Made by a program: the position numbers and the translations under genes. Below the pieces are notes generated by a model. That model was not told the DNA's origin and did not search any database. It saw only the letters and a program-made list of their open reading frames with translations. This document shows positions 1 through 5,505 of a stretch of DNA of 10,412 bases, piece by piece (position 1 is the first letter of the stretch; the number at the start of each line of letters is the position of its first letter). This DNA comes from Bacteroidota bacterium (lineage in GTDB: Bacteria; Bacteroidota; Bacteroidia; Bacteroidales; VadinHA17), in assembly GCA_030628785.1 (NCBI GenBank), contig DAOVQI010000076.1, forward strand, positions 1-10,412. Reading direction: 5' to 3'.

Positions 1-69
1 AAGCTAAAATTAAGCGACGAAGAGTTCAGGAAAATAGCCGAAAAAATCAGAATGGCATTGGAAAAATAA
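1..69 (+). CDS. 3' end of an unidentified plus-strand gene
   Basis: Reading frame 1 is open from the first base and ends at a TAA stop at 67-69, giving 22 C-terminal residues rich in Lys and Glu with an amphipathic helical look (LSDEEFRKIAEKIRMALEK). It is too short to assign to a family. It converges on ruvC, with about 240 bp between the two stop codons, and that gap contains a hairpin able to terminate transcription. That the frame is coding is inferred from its protein-like composition and its clean stop. A chance open frame of 22 codons is possible, so confidence is moderate. Confidence 0.55.
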   Translation, partial: KLKLSDEEFRKIAEKIRMALEK

Positions 70-208
70 GCTGTTCTGCAATAAATCAGCTAAAAGAAGG
101 GGCATAATGAGTTATGGGATAGATGTATGACTTTGGAAAGCACGCAGTAATGGATATGTATTTTATCAACGTTTTTCTAAACTTGAGCCGCTCTAGTTTA
201 TAAGCTAC

Positions 209-247
209 TAACAATTAACATATAACTTATAACATATAACTTTTTAC
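209..247. repeat. TAAC heptad-phased repeat array
   Basis: The tetramer TAAC occurs at 209, 216, 223, 230 and 237, an exact 7-bp period, with a degenerate sixth unit (TTAC) at 244. The three bases between units vary (AAT, ATA, TTA, ATA, TTT). The same type of array occurs between rpmA and rplU: 230-240 is identical to 5439-5449 (TAACATATAAC). It lies in the convergent gap between the partial plus-strand gene and ruvC. Function is unknown. Confidence 0.7.
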
Positions 248-319
248 TTTTCATCCCAACACACTGATTTGTTACAAGTAATTAATGCTTTAATTACTTT
301 TTATCCAAACTACTTGATT
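244..319. repeat. Imperfect 26-bp direct repeat at the ruvC 3' end
   Basis: Bases 244-269 and 294-319 align without gaps at about 20 of 26 positions (both start TTACTTTT and end GATT), with a 50-bp period. The right copy covers the ruvC stop codon and its last residues. This looks like an old local duplication of the end of ruvC, but the sequence is AT-rich and the match could be partly compositional. Confidence 0.4.
276..302. terminator. AT-rich hairpin between convergent genes, candidate terminator
   Basis: AAGTAATTAA (276-285) and TTAATTACTT (290-299) form a perfect 10-bp stem around a 4-base loop. On the plus strand the stem runs into T298-T302, which suits termination of the partial plus-strand gene. 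On the minus strand it begins about 10 bases after the ruvC stop, so it could also mark the ruvC 3' end, though no U-tract follows in that direction. The stem has only two G-C pairs, so it would be weak. Confidence 0.45.
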
Positions 320-861
320 CTTTTCGGATTTTTACTAATAAAATCTTTCCAACTCTTAAATCCCGGTGAACCGGAGGAATGTCCTTTCTGAAAATAGTGG
401 CACACGGCAGCGGCCAACCCGTCAGTTGCATCAAGAACTACATGCGTGTCTTTAAATTTCAATATCTGCTGCAGCATAGCAGCTACCTGTTCCTTGGATG
501 CATTTCCCTGTCCGGTAATCGACATTTTTATTTTCCTTGGAGCATATTCAAATATGGGGATTGACCGGGATAAACCCGCCGATATGGCTACACCCTGTGC
601 CCTTCCCAGTTTTAACATAGATTGAACATTCTTTCCGTAAAAGGGCGCTTCAATGGCAAGTTCATCCGGATGATATTCTTCGATTAGCTGTATAGTCCGG
701 TCGAAAATTTTCTTCAGTTTGATGTACGGATCCTTGAGCTTATGCAATTCCATAATTCCCAGAGTCAGGAGTTCGGGCTTATTGTTGAACACTCTGATAA
801 TCCCGTAACCGGTTGTGGTTGTTCCGGGATCGATGCCAAGGATAATACGGTCTGTTTTCAA
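310..861 (-). CDS. ruvC: Crossover junction endodeoxyribonuclease RuvC
   Basis: RuvC is the Holliday junction resolvase: a dimer that, with RuvAB, makes symmetric nicks across four-way junctions in recombination and repair. The 183-residue protein starts with the RNase-H-like first strand LGIDPGTTTTGYG (residues 8-20). The expected four catalytic acids are visible: Asp11, Glu71 in LAIEAPF, and Asp144 and Asp147 in LDATDGLAAAVCH. Length is normal for the family, with about 20 extra basic residues at the C-terminus. The start is TTG at 859-861; no ATG lies between it and an in-frame TAA about 30 bases upstream, and the start agrees with where homology should begin. The gene is not in an operon with its right-hand neighbour: a 395-bp hairpin-rich gap separates it from the S41 protease gene. 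Confidence 0.96.
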   Translation of the reverse strand: MKTDRIILGIDPGTTTTGYGIIRVFNNKPELLTLGIMELHKLKDPYIKLKKIFDRTIQLIEEYHPDELAIEAPFYGKNVQSMLKLGRAQGVAISAGLSRSIPIFEYAPRKIKMSITGQGNASKEQVAAMLQQILKFKDTHVVLDATDGLAAAVCHYFQKGHSSGSPGFKSWKDFISKNPKRIK

Positions 862-904
862 TCTAAATAACGTAAGTTCGATATCCGCTTAGCGGATTAC
901 GATG

Positions 905-928
905 CTGTCGGATGTTTCCATCCGACAG
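905..928. repeat. REP-like perfect hairpin 1
   Basis: CTGTCGGATG (905-914) and CATCCGACAG (919-928) form a perfect 10-bp stem around the loop TTTC. No T-tract follows on either strand, which argues against an ordinary intrinsic terminator. The stem resembles that of the hairpin at 967-990 (TGTCGGATG against TGTCAGGTG), so the two look like members of one palindrome family, as expected for REP-type extragenic elements. Membership in a genome-wide family is inference. Confidence 0.65.
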
Positions 929-966
929 TTAATGATATGGCAAAATTTTAATTACTCCAGTATTCA

Positions 967-990
967 ATGTCAGGTGAAAACACCTGACAT
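967..990. repeat. REP-like perfect hairpin 2
   Basis: ATGTCAGGTG (967-976) and CACCTGACAT (981-990) form a perfect 10-bp stem around the loop AAAA. Seven of nine core stem bases match hairpin 1, and the G/A changes are compensated on the opposite arm, so pairing is conserved while sequence differs. A run of seven A follows at 1000-1006, which would encode U only if transcription came from the other side, so it is not a clean terminator for the S41 gene. Confidence 0.65.
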
Positions 991-1046
991 CATGTAAATA
1001 AAAAAACTTCTACTTTATAGACAGACACTAAATAATACCCAAATTT

Positions 1047-1151
1047 ACTCGTCTGACCACTAAGATGTTCAAATTTTTTATTATATCTTATTATTAGCAT
1101 AATATTTTAAATCTAATCATAAAGTTAAAAAGTAGTAGTGGTCTGACGAGT
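1047..1151. repeat. 105-bp element bounded by 16-bp inverted repeats
   Basis: ACTCGTCTGACCACTA (1047-1062) and TAGTGGTCTGACGAGT (1136-1151) are inverted repeats matching at 15 of 16 positions, the mismatch being the central base of GTCTGAC. The 73 bases between them are strongly AT-rich and hold no gene. The shape suggests a miniature inverted-repeat element or remnant, or a long-looped cruciform. I see no convincing target-site duplication outside the arms, so the mobile-element reading is tentative. Confidence 0.45.
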
Positions 1152-1218
1152 ATCATAATAGACATTCCTTAGGGTGAAATTAGTTCAATTACTCGCTCCC
1201 ATTTACCCCCTCTATTTC

Positions 1219-1238
1219 TTCCCCTAAAAACAGGGGGA
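1219..1238 (-). terminator. Weak candidate terminator after the S41 protease gene
   Basis: On the minus strand, about 20 bases past the S41 stop, CCCCT and AGGGG can pair around GTTTTT. A second G-rich tract nearby (minus strand of 1206-1211) could pair with the same C-rich arm as an alternative. No U-tract follows, so this is only a possible 3' end for the serS-EamA-S41 transcript. Confidence 0.3.
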
Positions 1239-1256
1239 GATTAAGTAATTTTCAAC

Positions 1257-2552
1257 TTATATTGCTCCGATTTCGTCTTCGAGTGTTAATCTCTCTTTAA
1301 GCGGTTGAGATACAAATTTGCCTTTACGTCCGGAAAAACTACCCATCGTAAGATAATAAATGGCTTCTTTTAAACAGATTTCCTCACGGTCCTTAAATTG
1401 CCTGGTAATATCATCTTCACAATACGCATCCGGAAGAATTCCGTTAAAGTAATCACCCTCACCATTTGCATTTATAATTTTGAAACTAATCGGAACAAAA
1501 GCGTAGTCGGCATAATCAGAATACCATACATACATACCCACTGGTTTTCCACCGGTAGCATCGCCAATAGCAACAACATTAAGATATGGTTTTAAGCCAT
1601 TAATAATGATTTCACTTGCTGAATATGTCCTTCTTGAGGTTATTACGATTAAACTTTGAAGATTAAGTGAATTGGGCTCCTTTGCAAATGTCACTTCTTC
1701 ATCATAACTTGTTTTTTTATTGTTATGTAAGTATTTAAAAAACAACTTATTATCGGTGTCTTCTCCTGAAATTAAACTTCCCAATAAAGTCGTAACACTT
1801 ATCATACCTCCGGCGTTATACCTCAGATCCAAAATCATTTCATTTGCCCCAACATTTTTGAAAAATCCAAATGCATCGGCTAATTCATTTACCGAGGGTT
1901 CACGAAATCCTTCAAATACAAGGTGGGCGACTATTTTCCCTTTAACATGCAACGTGTCAAAATGTAATACGGTGTTTTTCTGAATTTCTTTTTTTGCACT
2001 AGTAATTGTAATGGTTGAGTCAAAAGGAGTCAGGAATTTAATCGTATTCTCAACCCCTATTTCACTGGCGCCAAAGATGATTTTATAATTGTATTGATCT
2101 ATAGTTTGTCCATTGACTGTCAGGATCCTCCATCCTCTCCGTACTCCCTCACTATATAAAGGTGAATCTTTAAAAACAAAAATGACTCTTGGATAACCTT
2201 CGCTATCAAAACTATATCCAAACCCATGTCCGATATATTTGCCCTGGACCACATTTTCGAATTCCGTTTTAGAAGCAATATAACTAAACCGGTCATACGG
2301 TAAATAACGGAGGGCTTCCAGAAGCTCTTCCGGAGTATCATAATCCTCAACATCCACATCAGGCATCTTATCATACCAAAAGTACCATTCCTTCATGAGT
2401 TCATAGAATTCATTCCTGGCCAGTATCTTAGGATCATCAGGTTGAAGATCATCAGGTTGAACATCATCCTTTTTACATGCAGGTAGAAGAGCCAGTATAA
2501 TCCCAAATAGAATGAGGATCAGATATTTATTGAATTTATGTAGTGTATTCAT
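1257..2552 (-). CDS. S41-family (C-terminal processing type) serine protease, lipoprotein
   Basis: S41 peptidases are Ser/Lys-dyad proteases of the envelope that cleave exposed C-termini. The 431-residue protein begins with a hydrophobic signal (residues 11-25) ending in the lipobox LLPAC, so Cys26 should be lipidated and the enzyme anchored outside the inner membrane. An Asp/Pro-rich linker follows, then an N-terminal helical segment, a PDZ-like region (about 100-190), and the protease domain with DLRYNAGG (242-249). The expected catalytic Ser311 lies in YSASE and Lys336 in ATGGKPVG, so it should be active. The start is ATG preceded by AAAAGGAAAT, which lies in the 8-bp gap after the EamA gene; this spacing supports cotranscription. 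The substrate cannot be told from sequence. Confidence 0.9.
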   Translation of the reverse strand: MNTLHKFNKYLILILFGIILALLPACKKDDVQPDDLQPDDPKILARNEFYELMKEWYFWYDKMPDVDVEDYDTPEELLEALRYLPYDRFSYIASKTEFENVVQGKYIGHGFGYSFDSEGYPRVIFVFKDSPLYSEGVRRGWRILTVNGQTIDQYNYKIIFGASEIGVENTIKFLTPFDSTITITSAKKEIQKNTVLHFDTLHVKGKIVAHLVFEGFREPSVNELADAFGFFKNVGANEMILDLRYNAGGMISVTTLLGSLISGEDTDNKLFFKYLHNNKKTSYDEEVTFAKEPNSLNLQSLIVITSRRTYSASEIIINGLKPYLNVVAIGDATGGKPVGMYVWYSDYADYAFVPISFKIINANGEGDYFNGILPDAYCEDDITRQFKDREEICLKEAIYYLTMGSFSGRKGKFVSQPLKERLTLEDEIGAI

Positions 2553-2560
2553 ATTTCCTT

Positions 2561-3433
2561 TTAACGCAATTTTTGGAAAAATATTCCCCCGACAATTAAA
2601 ATTAATCCAACTATGGTTGTATAGTATATTGTTTCTCCTACAAAAATGTGAATAAAAATTAAAGAAACGAAAGGAGCCAGAAAAACAAAGTTACTGATCC
2701 TGTCGGATGATTTAGTATACTTCAAAGCCTTTAGCCATAATACAAAAGTTATGCCCATTTCGAATAACCCAACATAAACGGAAGAAAGGATACCCTTTAT
2801 ATCAGGTATAACAATATTATTAAGCAACAGGTTTGTCAGGAAAATAAAGATCACTGCAAAGAAAAAGTTCAGAAACAACTTCACTTCATCCTGCCTCTTG
2901 TCTTTTACATTAAATATCCAGAAAAGCGACCAGACAAGCGAACTTCCAACCGCCAAAGCAACACCCAAAGGATTTGATCTTCCCAATTCCAGTAAATTGC
3001 CCTGGGAAGAAATAAAATAAACCCCGATAAAACTGATTAGCAGAGTCAATATGCTTCTTTTGCTTACTTTATGTTTTAACAAGGGTATGGATAAAAAAAC
3101 CAGTACAATCGGCCAGACCATATTGAGGGGTTGTGCGACCTGTGCCGGCAAAAGGGAATATGCTTTAAAAAGAATGATGTAATACAAGTAAGGATTCAGG
3201 AATCCGAGAAACATTGATTTTCCTAAATCTTTGATGGTTACCGAGAAGAGGAGCTTCAGGTTGTTTTGTGAAAGAATTATGAAAAAGAGGACGACAAGTG
3301 AAGTGATTGATGCGAACAATAAAAGTTGCAGAAAATCCAGGTATCTGAGGGAAATTTTAAACGCGGATGCAACGGTGGACCAGAAAAAAATTGCAAACCC
3401 TGCATACCAATATGCTTTTGTTTGATTTTCCAT
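2561..3433 (-). CDS. EamA/DMT-superfamily membrane transporter
   Basis: The 290-residue protein is very hydrophobic and reads as about ten membrane helices in two repeats (roughly residues 8-140 and 153-288), the layout of EamA proteins of the drug/metabolite transporter superfamily. The N-terminal FAIFFWSTVASAFKIS (13-28) and PLNMVWPIVLVFLSI (102-116) are typical EamA signatures, and a short basic C-terminus (QKLR) follows the last helix. Family members mostly export small metabolites or amino acids; the substrate here cannot be assigned. It sits 25 bp after serS and 8 bp before the S41 protease gene, so the three probably form one transcript. There is no obvious functional link between them. 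Confidence 0.9.
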   Translation of the reverse strand: MENQTKAYWYAGFAIFFWSTVASAFKISLRYLDFLQLLLFASITSLVVLFFIILSQNNLKLLFSVTIKDLGKSMFLGFLNPYLYYIILFKAYSLLPAQVAQPLNMVWPIVLVFLSIPLLKHKVSKRSILTLLISFIGVYFISSQGNLLELGRSNPLGVALAVGSSLVWSLFWIFNVKDKRQDEVKLFLNFFFAVIFIFLTNLLLNNIVIPDIKGILSSVYVGLFEMGITFVLWLKALKYTKSSDRISNFVFLAPFVSLIFIHIFVGETIYYTTIVGLILIVGGIFFQKLR

Positions 3434-3458
3434 TTAGATTCCCTATGGGAGGGGTGTG

Positions 3459-4733
3459 TCAGTTGATTATCTCAAATCCTGTATAATTAATTAAGATTTC
3501 AGGGATTTTAATTCCCGCCGGAGTTTGGTTATTTTCCAGCAATGCTGCTATAATTCTTGGTAGAGCCAGCGCACTGCCATTTAAGGTGTGGGGAAGCCTG
3601 GTTTTCTTATCTCCTTTTTCCTTAAATCTTAGTTTAAGACGATTAGCCTGAAACGACTCGAAGTTAGAGACGGAACTAACCTCCAACCATTTAGTTTGTG
3701 CAGCGGCAAATACTTCGAAATCATATGTAAGTGAAGCAGTGAAAGAGATATCCCCCCCGCAAAGGATTTGAATGCGGTAAGGAAGATCTAATTTTTGGAT
3801 CAGGCTTTCGACATGCCGGTTCATTTTTTCGAGAGTTTCATACGATCTTTCGGGATGTTGAATTTGAACAATTTCAACCTTGTCAAACTGATGTAACCTG
3901 TTTAACCCTCTTACATCTTTACCCCAGGATCCTGCTTCCCTTCTGAAACAGGGAGTATAAGCCGTGATTTTTACCGGGAGATCCTCCGCACTCAAAATAA
4001 CATTACGGTACATATTGGTTACCGGCACTTCTGCGGTAGGGATAAGGTAATAATTGTCAGAAGGTATATGGTACATTTGTCCTTCCTTATCGGGTAGTTG
4101 TCCTGTTCCGAAAGCGGAGTCCTCATTTACCATAAGAGGAGGTATCACTTCCTGGTACCCGCCTTTTATGGCTTCATCCAAAAAGAAATTGATCAGTGCT
4201 CTTTGCAATTTTGCGCCCTTATTTTTATAAACAGGGAAGCCGGCACCGGTTAGTTTATTCCCGAGCTCAAAATCGATGATGTCATATTTCTTAGCAAGAT
4301 CCCAGTGAGGTACTGCCCCTTCCGGTAAAACGGGCTTTTGCCCTCCAGACCGTACAAGAACATTATCTTTCTCGGCTTTTCCTTTTGGCACTAACTCATG
4401 TGGAATGTTTGGTACTTGTACCAGGAAATCGATGATGGAATGTTCAATTTCCTTTAAATTTTGGCTAATTGCTTTTACCGATTCCTTGAGTTCGGTTGTT
4501 TTTTGTTTAGCTATATCAGCCTCATCTATTTTGCCTAGTTTAAAAAAATTACCAACCTCTTTCGAAATAGTATTGATTTCCGCTTGTTTATCATCCAGGT
4601 CTTTCTGGGTGGATCTTCGTTTATCATCTAATTCCAGGATATTTTCAATGATCTTTTTGGCATCGAAGTTTTTTACTGCAAGCCGTTCAATGATTTTTTG
4701 TTTGTTCTCCCGGATAAATTTAAGGCTAAGCAT
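3459..4733 (-). CDS. serS: Seryl-tRNA synthetase
   Basis: This cytosolic class II synthetase charges tRNA-Ser (and tRNA-Sec where present) with serine. The 424-residue protein has the N-terminal antiparallel coiled-coil arm that binds the tRNA long variable arm (about residues 28-105, rich in Lys, Glu and Asp). The catalytic domain shows the serine-pocket TAEVP (233-237), motif 2 around CFRREAGSWGKDVRGLNRLH (262-281) with HQFDKVE, SSVSNFESFQANR (353-365), and motif 3 around LNGSALALPRIIAALLENNQ (384-403). Length is normal and no motif is missing. The gene is first in the likely serS-EamA-S41 operon. Its 5' region carries a possible three-way-junction structure and a consensus -7 box, giving a leader of about 140 nt. 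Confidence 0.98.
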   Translation of the reverse strand: MLSLKFIRENKQKIIERLAVKNFDAKKIIENILELDDKRRSTQKDLDDKQAEINTISKEVGNFFKLGKIDEADIAKQKTTELKESVKAISQNLKEIEHSIIDFLVQVPNIPHELVPKGKAEKDNVLVRSGGQKPVLPEGAVPHWDLAKKYDIIDFELGNKLTGAGFPVYKNKGAKLQRALINFFLDEAIKGGYQEVIPPLMVNEDSAFGTGQLPDKEGQMYHIPSDNYYLIPTAEVPVTNMYRNVILSAEDLPVKITAYTPCFRREAGSWGKDVRGLNRLHQFDKVEIVQIQHPERSYETLEKMNRHVESLIQKLDLPYRIQILCGGDISFTASLTYDFEVFAAAQTKWLEVSSVSNFESFQANRLKLRFKEKGDKKTRLPHTLNGSALALPRIIAALLENNQTPAGIKIPEILINYTGFEIIN

Positions 4734-4825
4734 ATTTAAACGTATTGGTATTTTAAAATTGTTTATTGATTTACAATAAGTTATGTGTATGTAATAAAAC
4801 TTATCTTATAAAAGGCTAAGGTTTA

Positions 4826-4875
4826 CCCTGTGAAACCCTGCAAAGCAGGAGCAACGAAGTTGCTGTTTCATAGGG
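4826..4875. other. Three-way-junction palindromic element upstream of serS
   Basis: The outer arms CCCTGTGAAAC (4826-4836) and GTTTCATAGGG (4865-4875) form an 11-bp stem with 10 Watson-Crick pairs and one G-T pair. Nested inside are two perfect 5-bp hairpins with 3-base loops: CCTGC/GCAGG around AAA (4837-4849) and GCAAC/GTTGC around GAA (4851-4863), joined by single unpaired bases (4850, 4864). Nearly every base is accounted for. It could be a structured leader RNA of serS (minus strand, where the G-T becomes an A-C mismatch), a small RNA on the plus strand (G-U pair tolerated), or a mobile palindromic repeat. It does not match a tRNA fold. Confidence 0.6.
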
Positions 4876-4876
4876 A

Positions 4877-4884
4877 CAAAAGTA
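4877..4884 (-). promoter_or_regulatory. Candidate serS promoter -7 box
   Basis: On the minus strand these bases read TACTTTTG, an exact match to the Bacteroidota -7 consensus TAnnTTTG. No TTTG occurs at the usual distance upstream for a -33 box, so the match is partial. It lies downstream of the rpmA terminator and directly abuts the three-way-junction element, so a transcript starting here would begin within the first bases of that structure. It would leave a leader of about 140 nt before the serS ATG. Confidence 0.45.
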
Positions 4885-4913
4885 AAAAGATAAAAGTAAG
4901 ATAGTTGTATAAG

Positions 4914-4963
4914 AAAAAAAAACCTGAAATTTTTGTCTTTAATTAAAGGACAAATAAATCAGG
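4914..4963 (-). terminator. Intrinsic terminator of the rplU-rpmA operon
   Basis: On the minus strand, about 50 bases after the rpmA stop, an imperfect hairpin has an outer stem CCTGA/TCAGG, a middle stem TTTGT/ACAAA and an inner palindrome CTTTAATTAAAG. It is followed directly by nine T (4922 down to 4914). Stem plus U-tract in the right orientation is the classic rho-independent form. Confidence 0.75.
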
Positions 4964-5015
4964 AGAAGAATGCTATTTGGAATAACTTAATTTTATTAGG
5001 CTCTGTAGACAAACA

Positions 5016-5276
5016 CTAATTAGTCAGGGGAAGAACCGATACGTATGATTTGTTGTTTTGTTTCTTTCGGAAATTCACCTGGCCATCAATGAGTGCAAAC
5101 AGGGTATGGTCTTTCCCTATGCCTACATTTTTTCCGGGATGATGTTTGGTGCCTCTTTGCCTTACAATGATATTGCCGGCTTTGGCACGCTGACCGCCAT
5201 ACAATTTTATACCCAATCGTTTACTTTCTGATTCTCTTCCGTTTCTCGAACTCCCTGCTCCTTTTTTGTGTGCCAT
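5016..5276 (-). CDS. rpmA: 50S ribosomal protein L27
   Basis: L27 is a large-subunit protein whose N-terminal tail reaches the peptidyl transferase centre and helps position tRNA. The 86-residue protein begins MAHKKGAGSSRNGRESESKRLG, already the mature-type N-terminus without the cleaved extension seen in Firmicutes. It carries the family signature GNIIVRQRGTKHHPGKNVG (34-52) followed by GKDHTLFALIDG. Length is normal. It follows rplU in the standard rplU-rpmA order and ends with its own intrinsic terminator. The 229-bp gap to rplU is unusually wide for this pair and contains the heptad repeats. Confidence 0.98.
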   Translation of the reverse strand: MAHKKGAGSSRNGRESESKRLGIKLYGGQRAKAGNIIVRQRGTKHHPGKNVGIGKDHTLFALIDGQVNFRKKQNNKSYVSVLPLTN

Positions 5277-5343
5277 TTTTCTAAATATTTAGGGTTATTT
5301 CAAAATTCTTAATTATTCAGTTTTCAATAATCTCTGTTTTTAT

Positions 5344-5449
5344 GTTATAAGTTATAAGTTATAGGAAATAATTTTCTTTCGTGATCTTGAAATTTGAACT
5401 TTTAAATAATTAATATATAACAGTTAACTTTTAACTTCTAACATATAAC
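5344..5449. repeat. Two opposed TAAC/GTTA heptad arrays in the rplU-rpmA gap
   Basis: GTTA (the reverse complement of TAAC) occurs at 5344, 5351 and 5358, and TAAC at 5418, 5425, 5432, 5439 and 5446, all in exact 7-bp steps. The two arrays face each other: 5344-5361 is complementary to 5425-5442 at 16 of 18 positions, with 63 bases between, so the transcript could fold into a long-looped hairpin. Family resemblance to the array at 209-247 is clear (TAACATATAAC is shared exactly). The sequence would be transcribed if rplU and rpmA share an mRNA. Confidence 0.65.
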
Positions 5450-5505
5450 ATTTCCTAACATTCTGTTTCTTTTAATCTCAGCTTACTGATTAGTCACCAA
5501 AACTC

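Larger units (their letters stand above)
862..1256. other. Non-coding hairpin-rich intergenic region upstream of ruvC
   Basis: This 395-bp stretch has no convincing reading frame. Going right from ruvC it contains a small palindrome at 883-897 (ATCCGC / GCGGAT around TTA), two perfect 10-bp hairpins with 4-base loops (905-928 and 967-990), an inverted-repeat-bounded AT-rich segment (1047-1151), and C-rich/G-rich tracts just after the S41 protease gene (1206-1238). The ruvC promoter should be within it, but I find no exact TAnnTTTG box at a suitable distance. Confidence 0.7.

Noticed and set aside
209..247. Possible CRISPR array
   Set aside because: The repeat unit is four bases with 3-base spacers, nothing like the 25-40 bp repeats and spacers of CRISPR, and there are no cas genes.
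967..1006. Hairpin at 967-990 followed by an A-run as a terminator
   Set aside because: The A-run at 1000-1006 is on the plus strand to the right of the stem. On the minus strand these are T's that come before the hairpin, not after it, so neither strand has a stem followed by a U-tract.
4405..4779. Plus-strand open frame of 124 codons opposite the start of serS
   Set aside because: It overlaps the coiled-coil arm of an unmistakable serS and has a composition expected of an antisense frame, with no recognisable domain.
4826..4875. Possible tRNA or tRNA-like gene
   Set aside because: It has only two inner hairpins with 5-bp stems and 3-base loops, no anticodon loop, no TTC motif and no CCA-proximal acceptor stem, and at 50 nt it is too short.
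4734..4913. T-box or other known amino-acid leader for serS
   Set aside because: No T-box sequence, specifier loop or terminator/antiterminator pair is visible, and T-box control is typical of Firmicutes rather than Bacteroidota.
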